In this document: positions 36,294-45,076 of the stretch, one piece after another | How the letters are laid out: each line of letters begins with the position of its first letter | How positions within the stretch are numbered: position 1 is the first letter of the stretch | Source of the DNA: Clostridium sp. CCUG 7971 | GTDB lineage: Bacteria > Bacillota > Clostridia > Peptostreptococcales > Peptostreptococcaceae | Direction: 5' to 3' | Assembly (NCBI RefSeq): GCF_017590215.1 | Contig: NZ_JAFFPK010000040.1 | Span: 1-51,536 of the forward strand | DNA: 51,536 nt | Notes under the pieces: generated by a model | The model's input: the letters and a program-made list of their open reading frames with translations, nothing else | What the model was told of the DNA's origin: nothing | The model's database searches: none | Made by a program: the position numbers and the translations under genes

Positions 36294-36686
36294 TTATAAC
36301 TTATAGCCAGCAAAAAATTCAGATTTAAGAATCAAATTATTTTTATCTAAAGATTCTACTAATTTAATTTTAACTAAGTCTCCTATATTATATTTTTCAA
36401 AAATATATTTTGAATCTATAGTATATACTTTTTCTTTATATTCGAACTCAACTAGATAAGAATCTATACGATTTGTAGTAAAACCTTTACCTTTTTCCAA
36501 TGACATCGGCTCACTAAAACCATGTACAAAATTTTTGTTTTTCATTTCAACTTCTACAATAGATTCATTTAAATTTTTTGTTCTTAATTTCAATTTTAGT
36601 TTTTTTATAGTATTAAGTACGTATTCAACATTAAGGATTATCAATCCTAATATGCAAAATATTCCAAATAATAAATTAAAGTCCAT
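36294..36686 (-). CDS. Uncharacterised single-pass membrane protein, 130 residues
   Basis: One N-terminal helix (about 4-24) is followed by a basic coil segment and a beta-rich soluble domain (SYLVEFEYKEKVYTIDSKYIF, then GDLVKIKLVE), resembling small DUF3592-like proteins. AGAAGG precedes the ATG at proper spacing. It lies between the two lysin relics, so it may be phage cargo. No homologue is recognised with confidence. Confidence 0.6.
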   Translation of the reverse strand: MDFNLLFGIFCILGLIILNVEYVLNTIKKLKLKLRTKNLNESIVEVEMKNKNFVHGFSEPMSLEKGKGFTTNRIDSYLVEFEYKEKVYTIDSKYIFEKYNIGDLVKIKLVESLDKNNLILKSEFFAGYKL

Positions 36687-36743
36687 GATTATACCTTCTT
36701 TTCTATGTATTATTCATTATTATGTATTATTAGTATATCATAC

Positions 36744-36947
36744 TTATAAATCAGATTTATTTTTTAACTTATTAATATCAAGTTTTTTGATTAACTATAT
36801 AACATATATTATTAAATCTGTTTCATCACATTCATAATTAAACTTATTAGAAAGTTTTTTCTTACTAAATTTAAATTTATCTAAAATATTTAGAATAATA
36901 TCGTTGTTTCCATTTTGATATTCTGAAACTATGTCAATTAACTTTAT
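36744..36947 (-). pseudogene. Relic of a UviA/TcdR-type alternative sigma factor (N-terminal part)
   Basis: One frame on the minus strand gives LIDIVSEYQNGNNDIIL, KKKLSNKFNYECDETDLII, then a TAG at 36795-36797, then LIKKLDINKLKNKSDL and TAA. From memory this parallels the start of TcdR/UviA/BotR-type sigma factors, where KKLS, ETDLII, LIK and a later KSD occur in the same order and spacing, with Glu at the TAG position. Only region 2 remains; the DNA-binding region 4 is gone. AGAGAGG lies 6 nt before an ATA and no ATG, GTG or TTG is available. Confidence 0.65.
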
Positions 36948-36970
36948 TTTAATCCTCTCTAATTCTTTAA

Positions 36971-37007
36971 ATAAAAAAAAGAGCCATTAATATTAATGGC
37001 TCTTTTC
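36971..37007 (-). terminator. Terminator after the endolysin gene
   Basis: AAAAGAGCCATTAAT and ATTAATGGCTCTTTT form a perfect palindrome of about 30 bp followed by T on the minus strand. It ends the tail and lysis transcript, so the sigma-factor relic lay behind it as a separate unit. Confidence 0.9.
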
Positions 37008-37026
37008 GTATAATTCTAGTCACATT

Positions 37027-37845
37027 TTATTTTCCTATATGATTTAGGCATTTTCTAACTGTATCATATCTATCATTTCCAGCTATAGTTGTATATTTTT
37101 CGCCCGTTTTCATTTTATCTAATTCTACTTTAGCCGGTCCACCTACAATAAATAGATTAGTAGCTTCCCAAGAAATATGATCCTTTACATTTTTTACTAT
37201 GCAATCTTCTTTACTCCAACTTAATATTTCTGCTACTACTTTATCTATATCATTTCCATATAAAATAGCGTTAGTATGCTTCTTATTTATATTACTATTT
37301 TGACTTAAAGATTTATTTAGTATACCTTCAACTATAGCTTTTGACATATCTTTATAGTTATATATATTAACATCGTCTTTATCATCAACAAAACAACATT
37401 CTATCAATAAGTTAGGATTGTTGGTCTTTAGTACTCCTAATTTATTAGTATACTTAATTCCTCTGCTCTTAAAACCTAATTTAGACATTTGCTTTTCTAT
37501 TCTTTCTGCAAATGGTTTAGCTTTAGATGTAGAGTTATACACCCAAACTTCAACACCAGTTGTCTTTCCATTTCCTTTAGTATCTTTAGCACCAGAATTA
37601 AAATGTATAGATATATCTACATCAACCTTATTTGAATTACATTTTCTAACTATTTTATTTATACAATCATTTTGATTATCAGGGTAATCTACTGTACAAT
37701 CATATACATTATGTCCTTCTAATTTTAAAAGCCTTATAACTTCATCTTTTACTTTTCTTGCCTCTGTAGATTCTTTTATCAAACCTATAGCACCACAACT
37801 TTTAGAACCATCTAATCCATGTCCTGCATGTACATTTATTTTTAT
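37027..37845 (-). CDS. N-acetylmuramoyl-L-alanine amidase endolysin, apparent AUA start
   Basis: 272 residues, like clostridial phage lysins such as CD27L. The Amidase_3 catalytic domain (1 to about 175) has INVHAGHG at the start, ISIHFNSG near 80, and the catalytic Glu in LLIECCF near 160. The cell-wall-binding domain (about 190-272) ends in AGNDRYDTVRKCLNHIGK. No ATG, GTG or TTG lies between the upstream stop (37852) and the zinc-binding His. An ATA at 37845 lies 7 nt after AGGTG, and an ATT at 37848 is the only rival. A TTG at 37782 would drop the zinc motif. It follows the holin gene at once. Confidence 0.88.
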   Translation of the reverse strand: MKINVHAGHGLDGSKSCGAIGLIKESTEARKVKDEVIRLLKLEGHNVYDCTVDYPDNQNDCINKIVRKCNSNKVDVDISIHFNSGAKDTKGNGKTTGVEVWVYNSTSKAKPFAERIEKQMSKLGFKSRGIKYTNKLGVLKTNNPNLLIECCFVDDKDDVNIYNYKDMSKAIVEGILNKSLSQNSNINKKHTNAILYGNDIDKVVAEILSWSKEDCIVKNVKDHISWEATNLFIVGGPAKVELDKMKTGEKYTTIAGNDRYDTVRKCLNHIGK

Positions 37846-37847
37846 AA

Positions 37848-38132
37848 TTATTCACCTACTTTTTTTAATATTTTATCTACTTTATTTTCTGTTCTATTTA
37901 TATCTGATTTTAAATCTGTAGCTATCACTTTTACACTTACTGCTAATTGTTCATTTGTAGCAAGTAACTTTGCATTAGTTTCTAGTATCTTATCTTCTCT
38001 TTCTCTATCTGCTACTTTATCTTCTTTTCTTTCTTCTCTATCTGCTTTATCTTTACTGTTAAGGTATAATCCAAGAGCTACACAACAAGCTATTGGAAAA
38101 CCTACACTTTGTACTAATGTTGTAAAATCCAT
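37848..38132 (-). CDS. BhlA/UviB-like holin
   Basis: 94 residues with one N-terminal helix (about 5-25, FTTLVQSVGFPIACCVALGLYL), then a long charged coiled coil (KDKADREERKEDKVADRERED and on). This is the layout of BhlA/UviB holin-like proteins from phages and the C. perfringens bacteriocin plasmid. It would permeabilise the membrane so the endolysin reaches the wall. The stop is 2 bp from the apparent endolysin start. Confidence 0.88.
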   Translation of the reverse strand: MDFTTLVQSVGFPIACCVALGLYLNSKDKADREERKEDKVADREREDKILETNAKLLATNEQLAVSVKVIATDLKSDINRTENKVDKILKKVGE

Positions 38133-38169
38133 AATTTTAATACTCCTAATTTTTTGTATAAAAAAAGAA

Positions 38170-38304
38170 CTATGCTATGTAGTCCTCGTTAGTTATTTCT
38201 TTATACTCTTCAGTTGTTATCATTTTAGCTGTAACAAATATTTTCATATCACTATTATCATAAATTTTTTCATTGTAATAACCTTCTATTGTTTCAAACC
38301 ACAT
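38170..38304 (-). CDS. XkdX-family small phage protein
   Basis: 44 residues starting MWFETIEGYYNEKIY and ending EEYKEITNEDYIA. This matches the short XkdX family found between tail fibres and holins in PBSX-like and clostridial tail modules. GGTGGA lies 6 nt upstream of the ATG. Its function is unknown; position and conservation suggest a structural or fibre-linked role. Confidence 0.85.
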   Translation of the reverse strand: MWFETIEGYYNEKIYDNSDMKIFVTAKMITTEEYKEITNEDYIA

Positions 38305-38305
38305 A

Positions 38306-38707
38306 TTACATTCCACCTTTCATTTTTGCTATTTCTAAAGTTAAATTAGCAGCATTTTTATTTAAAGCATTAATCTCATTTGTTTTAATTGCACTATCAA
38401 GTAATAATTTTGCATTTTGTTCACTTAGAATAGATATTTTATCTGTGTAACTCTTTCTATTTTCTTCTTCGCCTCTTTTTATTTTTAAATACTCCTTTGC
38501 TACCTCATTAGAAGTCAAACTCGAATCTATATTGTAATTATTTTTTAAAGTTAAAACACTCTCTATTCTTTCTACTATGCCCTGACTATTTTTAAATAAT
38601 ATTACATCATCTAATGTAAATTCATAGTGTTTTTTTAAGTAATATTGAGCATCTATTCCATTTATTTTGCTACTCTTGTTCCATATCTCATAAGTAAATT
38701 TTTTCAT
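38306..38707 (-). CDS. Tail-fibre associated protein, probable fibre chaperone or accessory
   Basis: 133 residues from ATG 38707 (AAGGAG at 8 nt; a TTG two codons earlier is too close). The N-terminal half contains FTYEIWNKSSKINGIDAQYYLK. The C-terminal half is helical with coiled-coil heptads (EQNAKLLLDSAIKTNEINAL). It directly follows the kelch fibre gene, the place where fibre-assembly proteins are found. No specific family assigned. Confidence 0.65.
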   Translation of the reverse strand: MKKFTYEIWNKSSKINGIDAQYYLKKHYEFTLDDVILFKNSQGIVERIESVLTLKNNYNIDSSLTSNEVAKEYLKIKRGEEENRKSYTDKISILSEQNAKLLLDSAIKTNEINALNKNAANLTLEIAKMKGGM

Positions 38708-38726
38708 AGCCAAATCTCCTTTGTAA

Positions 38727-40586
38727 TTATTTTTTTATCAAGCATTGTACTTCTGCGTTTTTGTAACCTCCTAGCATAATTATATTTTTCCCTATATTGG
38801 CACCATTAGAACCATATATAAAAAAAGGTGCCAGTGGTTCTACATCAGAATCCCACTTTTGAGTTAAAATATTAAAACTATAAGTTTTTCCACTAGGTTT
38901 AGGTATATCCTTGTCTGTACTTCCTCCAAATACGCATATTTTCCCATCTATATCTCCAACTACAAAGTCACATACACCATTAGGCATAGAAATACTGCCT
39001 TTCCATGTGTTACTAGATATATCATAAATATCCATACTACTTGTCATACTAGAACCATGTCCCCCAAAAGAATAAATTTTATTATTTGTTATATCAAAAT
39101 ACATACCATGGTTTGCCCTGGAGGTTCTTGCAATTGTTGAAGTCCACGTGTTACCTGCTTTATCATAAATATATGTATAATTATTATAGACATTATACTC
39201 CTGAAAACCTCCAACTATATAAGCCTTACCACCAGCACAAACAGATTTATGCTCACTAATAGTCCTCGGAAGTCCCGCTTTTTCTGTCCAAGTGTTGCCA
39301 ACTGTATCATACATATAATTACTATCCTTAGAACTAATACCATCTGTCCCCCCAAATATATGTATTTCAGAACCAAAAACTGCCGAAGAAATATGGTATC
39401 TTATTTGAGGAGGTGGGGTTTTTGTGGTCCAAGTATTAGTCGCAAAATCATAACATTCGTTATGTTTACCTGCTCGCCCATCATATCCTCCAAGAGCATA
39501 GACTTTATTGCCGATTACTTCAACTGCTAAATTACTTCTTGGTGTAGGTATGTTAGCCAACTTTATCCACACTTTATCTAATTCGTACCATTTAGGTAAA
39601 TTAGGATAATTTTTCATTTCACTAACCTTATCAATTAAACTTGATATTTTGTCCTCTTTTGTTACTTCTAAACCTTTATCTTTTAAACTTCCTCTAAATC
39701 TAAATAACTGATAATCCATATCTTCATCTGTTGATTTTATTTGATTTATTAGTTTGGTTAAGTTTGGTTCAGTCAATTGAGGGGTAGTTTTTTTTGCTTT
39801 ATAAAAATTGATTATATATGGTAAACCCTGTGCACCATCATTATAACTAGCTATAACCTTAAATTTACCATCACCGTAAGGTATATTATCCCACTCATCT
39901 TGTGACAAAGTAAAATTTCTTGTTGTTCCACTAGGAGCGCTTGGAAAACTTTCTACTACCGCATTATTACAAATATGATCCGTTGCAATATCTTGACCTT
40001 CATCTGAATTAATGGTATAGGTAAAAGTAGGCGATGTATATATTTCACCTAAATCCTTAGTGTTTGAAGTTATATAAGGGGCTATTTTAATTAAAAAAGG
40101 ATGAAAAGCATATCCGCTTAATGCTATGCTTTTTGTGCCATTCAAACTATTATTCAACATAACCCCAAGAAATTCCCCACTATCTCCTATTATGGTTTCC
40201 TGACACATAACCCATTGAGGGATGTTTATATCTGATTTTATATCATCCCAACATCCTTCAATTAATCTGCCAAAATCGCCACGACTTCCTGTGTCTGTTA
40301 TTGAACAAGGGTCTGTATCTGAACCCTTTGGCATCATAGCTTTGTATCTTGTGCCTTGGATGTTAATTTCTTTTCCAAATACACAGCCTTTTGCATTATA
40401 ATCATTCCAACTCATCGTATGAAAATATGATGTCGCAAATAATTTTAACCTTCCATTATCATTGAATTTCAAGAAATTAACCAATCCAGTTGTGTTTGAA
40501 TGAGTTGAACCTTTGATATCTAATTGGGTTTGTAAATTATCCCTAGTTACTATACTTCCACTCAAACCTAAATATTCTACACTCAT
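38727..40586 (-). CDS. Tail fibre / receptor-binding protein with kelch beta-propeller
   Basis: 619 residues. The first 330 form a fibre part (SVEYLGLSGSIVTRDNLQTQ start, then beta-rich). From about 345 to the end six kelch motifs occur, each with a hydrophobic-GG signature: ALGGY, HIFGGT, YIVGGF, YSFGGH, CVFGGS, IMLGGY, and the paired W residues (NTW, QKW). This predicts a six-bladed propeller that likely binds a surface sugar or protein on the target cell. Local G+C and codon use are visibly higher than in neighbours, as expected for a swapped receptor-binding gene. Confidence 0.85.
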   Translation of the reverse strand: MSVEYLGLSGSIVTRDNLQTQLDIKGSTHSNTTGLVNFLKFNDNGRLKLFATSYFHTMSWNDYNAKGCVFGKEINIQGTRYKAMMPKGSDTDPCSITDTGSRGDFGRLIEGCWDDIKSDINIPQWVMCQETIIGDSGEFLGVMLNNSLNGTKSIALSGYAFHPFLIKIAPYITSNTKDLGEIYTSPTFTYTINSDEGQDIATDHICNNAVVESFPSAPSGTTRNFTLSQDEWDNIPYGDGKFKVIASYNDGAQGLPYIINFYKAKKTTPQLTEPNLTKLINQIKSTDEDMDYQLFRFRGSLKDKGLEVTKEDKISSLIDKVSEMKNYPNLPKWYELDKVWIKLANIPTPRSNLAVEVIGNKVYALGGYDGRAGKHNECYDFATNTWTTKTPPPQIRYHISSAVFGSEIHIFGGTDGISSKDSNYMYDTVGNTWTEKAGLPRTISEHKSVCAGGKAYIVGGFQEYNVYNNYTYIYDKAGNTWTSTIARTSRANHGMYFDITNNKIYSFGGHGSSMTSSMDIYDISSNTWKGSISMPNGVCDFVVGDIDGKICVFGGSTDKDIPKPSGKTYSFNILTQKWDSDVEPLAPFFIYGSNGANIGKNIIMLGGYKNAEVQCLIKK

Positions 40587-40601
40587 TTACTCACCTTCTT
40601 T

Positions 40602-41000
40602 TTAATTGATTTTAGATAATAGACTATTTATACTTTCAGTCCCTTTTGCAATCTGTCCATTCAGTTCATTTTTTAACTGTAAAATATTTGTTTCATTTAC
40701 ATTAGCTTTAGATATAGCAGATTTAGCTTTATCATATACCTCATCTATTGCTCCTTGAGCTTTAGTAGAAGTTAATCCACTTATTTTATTATCATAATTT
40801 ATATCTTTAGCATTCATACTTAATCCTTCTATATCCGAAGCATTATGAGTGTGGCTCTTAGGTGCTTTAGATTCCGCTATATCTTTGTTATCTTTTAATA
40901 CAGTATCAATTATATCTGCATTATGATTAAAATGATTTTCTAAGTCAAAAAACTCATTTTCATCTGGTTTCTTTAAATTATAATTAGTTGTCACTTTCAT
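40602..41000 (-). CDS. Short tail-fibre protein
   Basis: 132 residues: the N-terminus MKVTTNYNLKKPDENEFFDLENHFNHNADIID is a typical baseplate-attachment segment of phage fibres. The KSHTHNASDIEGL repeat-like motif follows, where His residues often bind metal in trimers, and then a coiled coil. Its start overlaps the upstream stop by one base. It may link the baseplate to the kelch fibre. Confidence 0.8.
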   Translation of the reverse strand: MKVTTNYNLKKPDENEFFDLENHFNHNADIIDTVLKDNKDIAESKAPKSHTHNASDIEGLSMNAKDINYDNKISGLTSTKAQGAIDEVYDKAKSAISKANVNETNILQLKNELNGQIAKGTESINSLLSKIN

Positions 41001-41548
41001 TAATTAAGTGCCTCCTCTCTTATTTGAAGATATGTAAATTTTTTTAATTGAGCATATGTAAATTTACCTACGGTTTGGTACTGATTGTAAAGTAAACTTA
41101 TATCCTGAACTAAATTAGCAGGAATTATACTTTTTAGGCTTCTAACAACTTCATATAACTGATTTTTAATACTTAACTCAAGTCTTATAGTTAAAGTGTA
41201 GTTAGAACTATCATAATTTACTTTATAGCCATTTTCACCACATAAAGAATTCAAATGATGTTTTAAACTATTCATGGTATAAGGTAATTTATTAAGATAT
41301 CTATTTATAATTCTAAATCTTCTATCTTCTAAGGTTTCTGATGATCTAGGAGTTATCTTCATTATCTTTTCCCATCTCTTCACACCATGTATAGTTAAGG
41401 TACTTAAAAATTGATCATTAAGTACATCATCCATCTTAGACCATAGAAAAATAAATTCTTTACTTTCTGTCTTACATATTTCTTTATATTCCATTTTATC
41501 TTGTAAAATAGATGGTAAGTATTCGATAAGATTTATAGACCTATCCAA
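41000..41548 (-). CDS. Tail protein of the YmfQ / DUF2313 type
   Basis: 182 residues with the family start SINLIEYLPSILQDKMEYKEI and the internal RITPRSSETLEDRRFRIINRYLNKLPYT-like core. It forms the tail-protein-I equivalent at the baseplate periphery and receives the fibre. It overlaps the baseplate J gene by 8 bp. Confidence 0.85.
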   Translation of the reverse strand: MDRSINLIEYLPSILQDKMEYKEICKTESKEFIFLWSKMDDVLNDQFLSTLTIHGVKRWEKIMKITPRSSETLEDRRFRIINRYLNKLPYTMNSLKHHLNSLCGENGYKVNYDSSNYTLTIRLELSIKNQLYEVVRSLKSIIPANLVQDISLLYNQYQTVGKFTYAQLKKFTYLQIREEALN

Positions 41549-42590
41549 CTATATCACCCCTTGTAACAATACTATCTTTATCTATAGTTAAATTTGATGC
41601 ATTACCGTTTATAGTAGTATTTTCTATATCAAGAACTCCTTCTAAATCTAGTAATCTAGTTTCTATTTGGCTTACTCTAACGATAATATTTTCTTTATCT
41701 GACCAAGTCTTATTTAATTCTTTGAAATAATCATCTATAGTTTGTTCAATAGAACTTTTAAGTTCTTCAAAATTCCACCCATCTTGATATGTAATATTAG
41801 TATTTATATTAACTGAAATCTTTTCAACACCAACTACAGTCACTATATGGCCTATTGGAGCAACTCCTAGACCCTTACCTTGGTTTTGAATAGGGTCAAT
41901 TTTTTCTTGAGTTTGATTTATTAACTCTGTACTTGGAGTGTCGTAACTTGAGTTTATTAAAACCAGTTTTACAGTACCTCCACCATTCCATACCGGATAT
42001 ACTTTAACTCCACCAATATCTTGAAGTTTATTTACTTTTTCTTTGTAATCTGAAATATTTCCACCAAAAGCCTCTGATTCTAAGCTATCATAGTATCTTT
42101 TTCTAAGACTTTCTTCATCTTCATCATACTCTCCATTAATTAATATCTCAATTAATTGTGCCGTCTCTAGACCTTCTATATATTCAATAGGTATTAATTT
42201 CCCTAAATTAAAAATAGGTCCTGTATCTTCGCATTTTAATTTAAATACACCAGTTGATACTTTTTCAGTAACAACATAATTTAAATTATCTAGTGAAAAA
42301 CGAGAACCTATAGCAACATCTATATTAAATTCACCTTTTACAATTGCATTAGTAGCATCATTAGGTGTGATGCCTCTTTCTTTACATTTTCTTACTAAGT
42401 AATTATAGCTAGCAGTATCTACATAGCTTTCATCATAAAATATACTTAATAAAATTACTAACTCAGCCATCTCTGCTGCTGCAGGAGCTAGAGCATTATA
42501 TATTATTGATCCTTCTCTTTTATCAAAAGAATTAGGAACTCTTTCTAGCATACTTTCTAAAAAGTACTCGAATGTCAAATCATCAAACAT
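41541..42590 (-). CDS. Baseplate J-like protein (XkdT)
   Basis: 349 residues with typical Baseplate_J features: the N-terminal ERVPNSFDKREGSIIYNALAPAA, RKCKERGITPNDATNA, and the conserved EDEESLRKRYYDSLE...FGGNISDYKE and VKVYPVWNGGGTV segments. It forms the wedge of the contractile tail baseplate. The start abuts the XkdS gene without a gap. Confidence 0.93.
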   Translation of the reverse strand: MFDDLTFEYFLESMLERVPNSFDKREGSIIYNALAPAAAEMAELVILLSIFYDESYVDTASYNYLVRKCKERGITPNDATNAIVKGEFNIDVAIGSRFSLDNLNYVVTEKVSTGVFKLKCEDTGPIFNLGKLIPIEYIEGLETAQLIEILINGEYDEDEESLRKRYYDSLESEAFGGNISDYKEKVNKLQDIGGVKVYPVWNGGGTVKLVLINSSYDTPSTELINQTQEKIDPIQNQGKGLGVAPIGHIVTVVGVEKISVNINTNITYQDGWNFEELKSSIEQTIDDYFKELNKTWSDKENIIVRVSQIETRLLDLEGVLDIENTTINGNASNLTIDKDSIVTRGDIVG

Positions 42591-42995
42591 CTATATATTC
42601 ACCGCCTTATCTACATCAATATTTCCATAAATGGTATGTACTATAAAGTTAACTAAGATTTTATCTTTGCTACTTTTAAAGGTAAATTCATCAACACTTT
42701 CAATTCTATCATCTTGAAGTAATGCTTCTTTAATTCTTCTCTCTAATTCTGGAATAACATAAGATTTTCTTTCACCATATAGGTCCTGTAACTCTACTCC
42801 ATAATCCCATGAATATATAGGATATTTATACCTTTCTGTATTTAAGATTAAGTATATAGCCTGTTTAACTGAATCTAAATTATTACATATACCACCAACC
42901 CTATCATCATTTAAAGCATAAGTCTTACTAGGTTGCTTTTTCACCTCAAAATCAAATAAATTAGCATCATTATCTGTAGGGATCATATGTATCAC
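42591..42995 (-). CDS. Baseplate protein XkdS-like (DUF2634)
   Basis: 134 residues matching the gp25/XkdS layout, including the segment LDSVKQAIYLILNTERYKYPIYSWDYG that packs near the sheath. It overlaps the XkdR gene by 4 bp (ATGA-type). It belongs to the baseplate wedge with XkdT. Confidence 0.88.
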   Translation of the reverse strand: MIHMIPTDNDANLFDFEVKKQPSKTYALNDDRVGGICNNLDSVKQAIYLILNTERYKYPIYSWDYGVELQDLYGERKSYVIPELERRIKEALLQDDRIESVDEFTFKSSKDKILVNFIVHTIYGNIDVDKAVNI

Positions 42996-43297
42996 ATCCT
43001 ATCTAAAACGAGATATTTTTGGCCATCATGAAATCTTAATAAGATTACCTTCTCATTTTTTCTTAAAGAATTATATATAATACACTCTTGAGTAACTCCA
43101 TTTATATTTATTCTAGTTTTAAAGTCCTTAACTGCATTAGATAGTACTAGAAATGTTTCTGTAAATAATCTCTTTTGGTCAATTCTAATCTCGAGAGGAG
43201 ACTCTTTTTCAACTGTACCATATATTATTTCCATAGGTTTACTTTCTTTAAATGCTTCTAATGCTGCTTGTTTAATTATTTCTACTAAATTAGGCAT
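42992..43297 (-). CDS. Baseplate protein XkdR-like (DUF2577)
   Basis: 101 residues with an OB-fold-like beta core (IIYGTVEKESPLEIRIDQKRLF) and the end VILLRFHDGQKYLVLDRM. This is the PBSX XkdR family, probably part of the tail spike or hub. It lies 18 bp after the hub/lysin gene. Confidence 0.85.
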   Translation of the reverse strand: MPNLVEIIKQAALEAFKESKPMEIIYGTVEKESPLEIRIDQKRLFTETFLVLSNAVKDFKTRININGVTQECIIYNSLRKNEKVILLRFHDGQKYLVLDRM

Positions 43298-43315
43298 ATA
43301 ATAAGCCCCCTTTCT

Positions 43316-45076
43316 CTATAAGAATCTTCTAGATGTATTATAAATCTTCTTATAATGACTACTATTAATATTATCTTTAACCACTCCACGAGTAGGATTA
43401 GACGCATGAATCATTTGTCCATCACCTATATATAAACCAACATGACTTATTGGTTTATTAAAGAAGATTAAATCACCTGGTTGTAAGTTTGATTTAGCTA
43501 CATATGTACCAGCCTTACCTTGATCTCTAGATGTTCTTGGTATTGTTATTCCAGCTTGCTTATATAACCAGCTAGTAAATCCTGAACAATCAAACTTTGT
43601 GGGCCCTGTAGCTCCCCATACATATTTTGAACCAAGTTTTCCTTTTGCGAGAGTAATAATCTGACTAGCCTTTTTACTATTTGATGTTGAACTTGTACTA
43701 ATTTGATTATTATTTAATATAGCTGCCTTACCTTTTTTCTTACCCCAAGTATTACATTCTTTTCTAGTGCTCATCAGTAAATCAAAGTGATATACACCAT
43801 CTTTAACAGTTATAGCACCACCTCTATCAGTTACAGTGTAAATTTCTCCATCGCGAGAAGTCCCTGTACCTTGTACTTTAATCTTTATTCCAAAAGGAAT
43901 TGATTTAGGTGCTGCACAAGTTTTATTTTTTGGATTAAGTCTATTACCTTGAGCATCATATAACCCACCTTCCATGCTGTTATTAGCAGGATAATAAGCT
44001 GTAAATAAAGCATTAACTTCTTTACCCTTCGTTGAGTTAGTAGTATTAGAAGAATTGTCACTAGATGAATTACCTTTAGAATTTCCAGAACTTCTACTAG
44101 ATGAAGCTAATGTTGAAACGAATTCTCCTCCAACTAGTGTTAAATCCATATAGTGTTCATCACTATTTATAGTATGTTTTACTTTATCTACTAACATATA
44201 ATTTTGAACTTTCATATCTCCTAAATCTAATACTACAGCTACTAAACATCCTGCTCTAACTCTTATGTCTCCAAATACATTTTTTATATTTAAAGACTTA
44301 ACTTTTTGATTATATAATTTTAAGAGAGCATCTGCTTTCACCTTAGCATCAACATTTTCATTAATACTTTCAAAATATTGTAATATACCCCAACTATTAA
44401 TATTTTTAGAGTCTTGAGCTATATATATTTCTCTTTTGCCAGTTTCTTTGTTATCTTTTGATAGCTTTATTTTGTTATATGAGTTTCCATCAATAGAAGA
44501 AGAATAATCAAAGTCTTCACTTACATCTCCATCTATTAGTGTATCTAATTTCATTGAACTAATATTTTTTAATGTTATTTGTCCAAAGTCATCATATAAT
44601 ATATACATTTCTTTAGCATTTTCTATAGTTGTATCTAATGCATTTAAAACTATATCAAATAAAGTTTTATCTTCTTCTACCCTAGATTTGATTTTAAATT
44701 TAGTATTTTCAAGTGTTCCACAATTTAAATTAAAGTCTTTTGCTAACATTTGAACTATCTCTGTTGCTGTTTTATTTTCATATATATATGTATCTTTATT
44801 TTTAAAATATCTTAATTGATCATAGGCAACAACTTGAACTAATTTATCTTTATTTCTACTATGATTAAATATAAAACCATAAAAAATATTTTTATTATTA
44901 AACTTTACTCTAATTGCATTACCTTCTCCAAAGTTTATAACATCATCCTTAAGTATGTTAAAACTTAATTTTCCTGGAGCACCTTTTCGTTGTGTTTCCC
45001 AAACTAAATCTCCTTCAACTAATGGTTCATATAGATTGTTTCCATTTTGTAAAACTATCTCTATATTATTATTCAA
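43316..45076 (-). CDS. Tail hub protein (XkdQ-like) fused to 3D and NlpC/P60 domains
   Basis: 586 residues. Residues 1 to about 320 are the XkdQ/gpD-like hub (LVWETQRKGAPGKLSFNILK). A Ser/Asn-rich linker leads to a 3D-type domain (about 352-450, EVNALFTAYYPANNSMEGG...DRGG). An NlpC/P60 peptidase follows at 469-586 with catalytic Cys497 (FDCSGF), His545 (ISHVGLY) and His557. The fusion puts two wall-degrading modules at the tail tip. It overlaps the LysM gene by 8 bp. Confidence 0.92.
   Translation of the reverse strand: MNNNIEIVLQNGNNLYEPLVEGDLVWETQRKGAPGKLSFNILKDDVINFGEGNAIRVKFNNKNIFYGFIFNHSRNKDKLVQVVAYDQLRYFKNKDTYIYENKTATEIVQMLAKDFNLNCGTLENTKFKIKSRVEEDKTLFDIVLNALDTTIENAKEMYILYDDFGQITLKNISSMKLDTLIDGDVSEDFDYSSSIDGNSYNKIKLSKDNKETGKREIYIAQDSKNINSWGILQYFESINENVDAKVKADALLKLYNQKVKSLNIKNVFGDIRVRAGCLVAVVLDLGDMKVQNYMLVDKVKHTINSDEHYMDLTLVGGEFVSTLASSSRSSGNSKGNSSSDNSSNTTNSTKGKEVNALFTAYYPANNSMEGGLYDAQGNRLNPKNKTCAAPKSIPFGIKIKVQGTGTSRDGEIYTVTDRGGAITVKDGVYHFDLLMSTRKECNTWGKKKGKAAILNNNQISTSSTSNSKKASQIITLAKGKLGSKYVWGATGPTKFDCSGFTSWLYKQAGITIPRTSRDQGKAGTYVAKSNLQPGDLIFFNKPISHVGLYIGDGQMIHASNPTRGVVKDNINSSHYKKIYNTSRRFL

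Noticed and set aside
39249-39530. Plus-strand frame of 93 codons inside the fibre gene
   Set aside because: Antisense shadow of the kelch repeats; no ribosome binding site and no recognisable protein.
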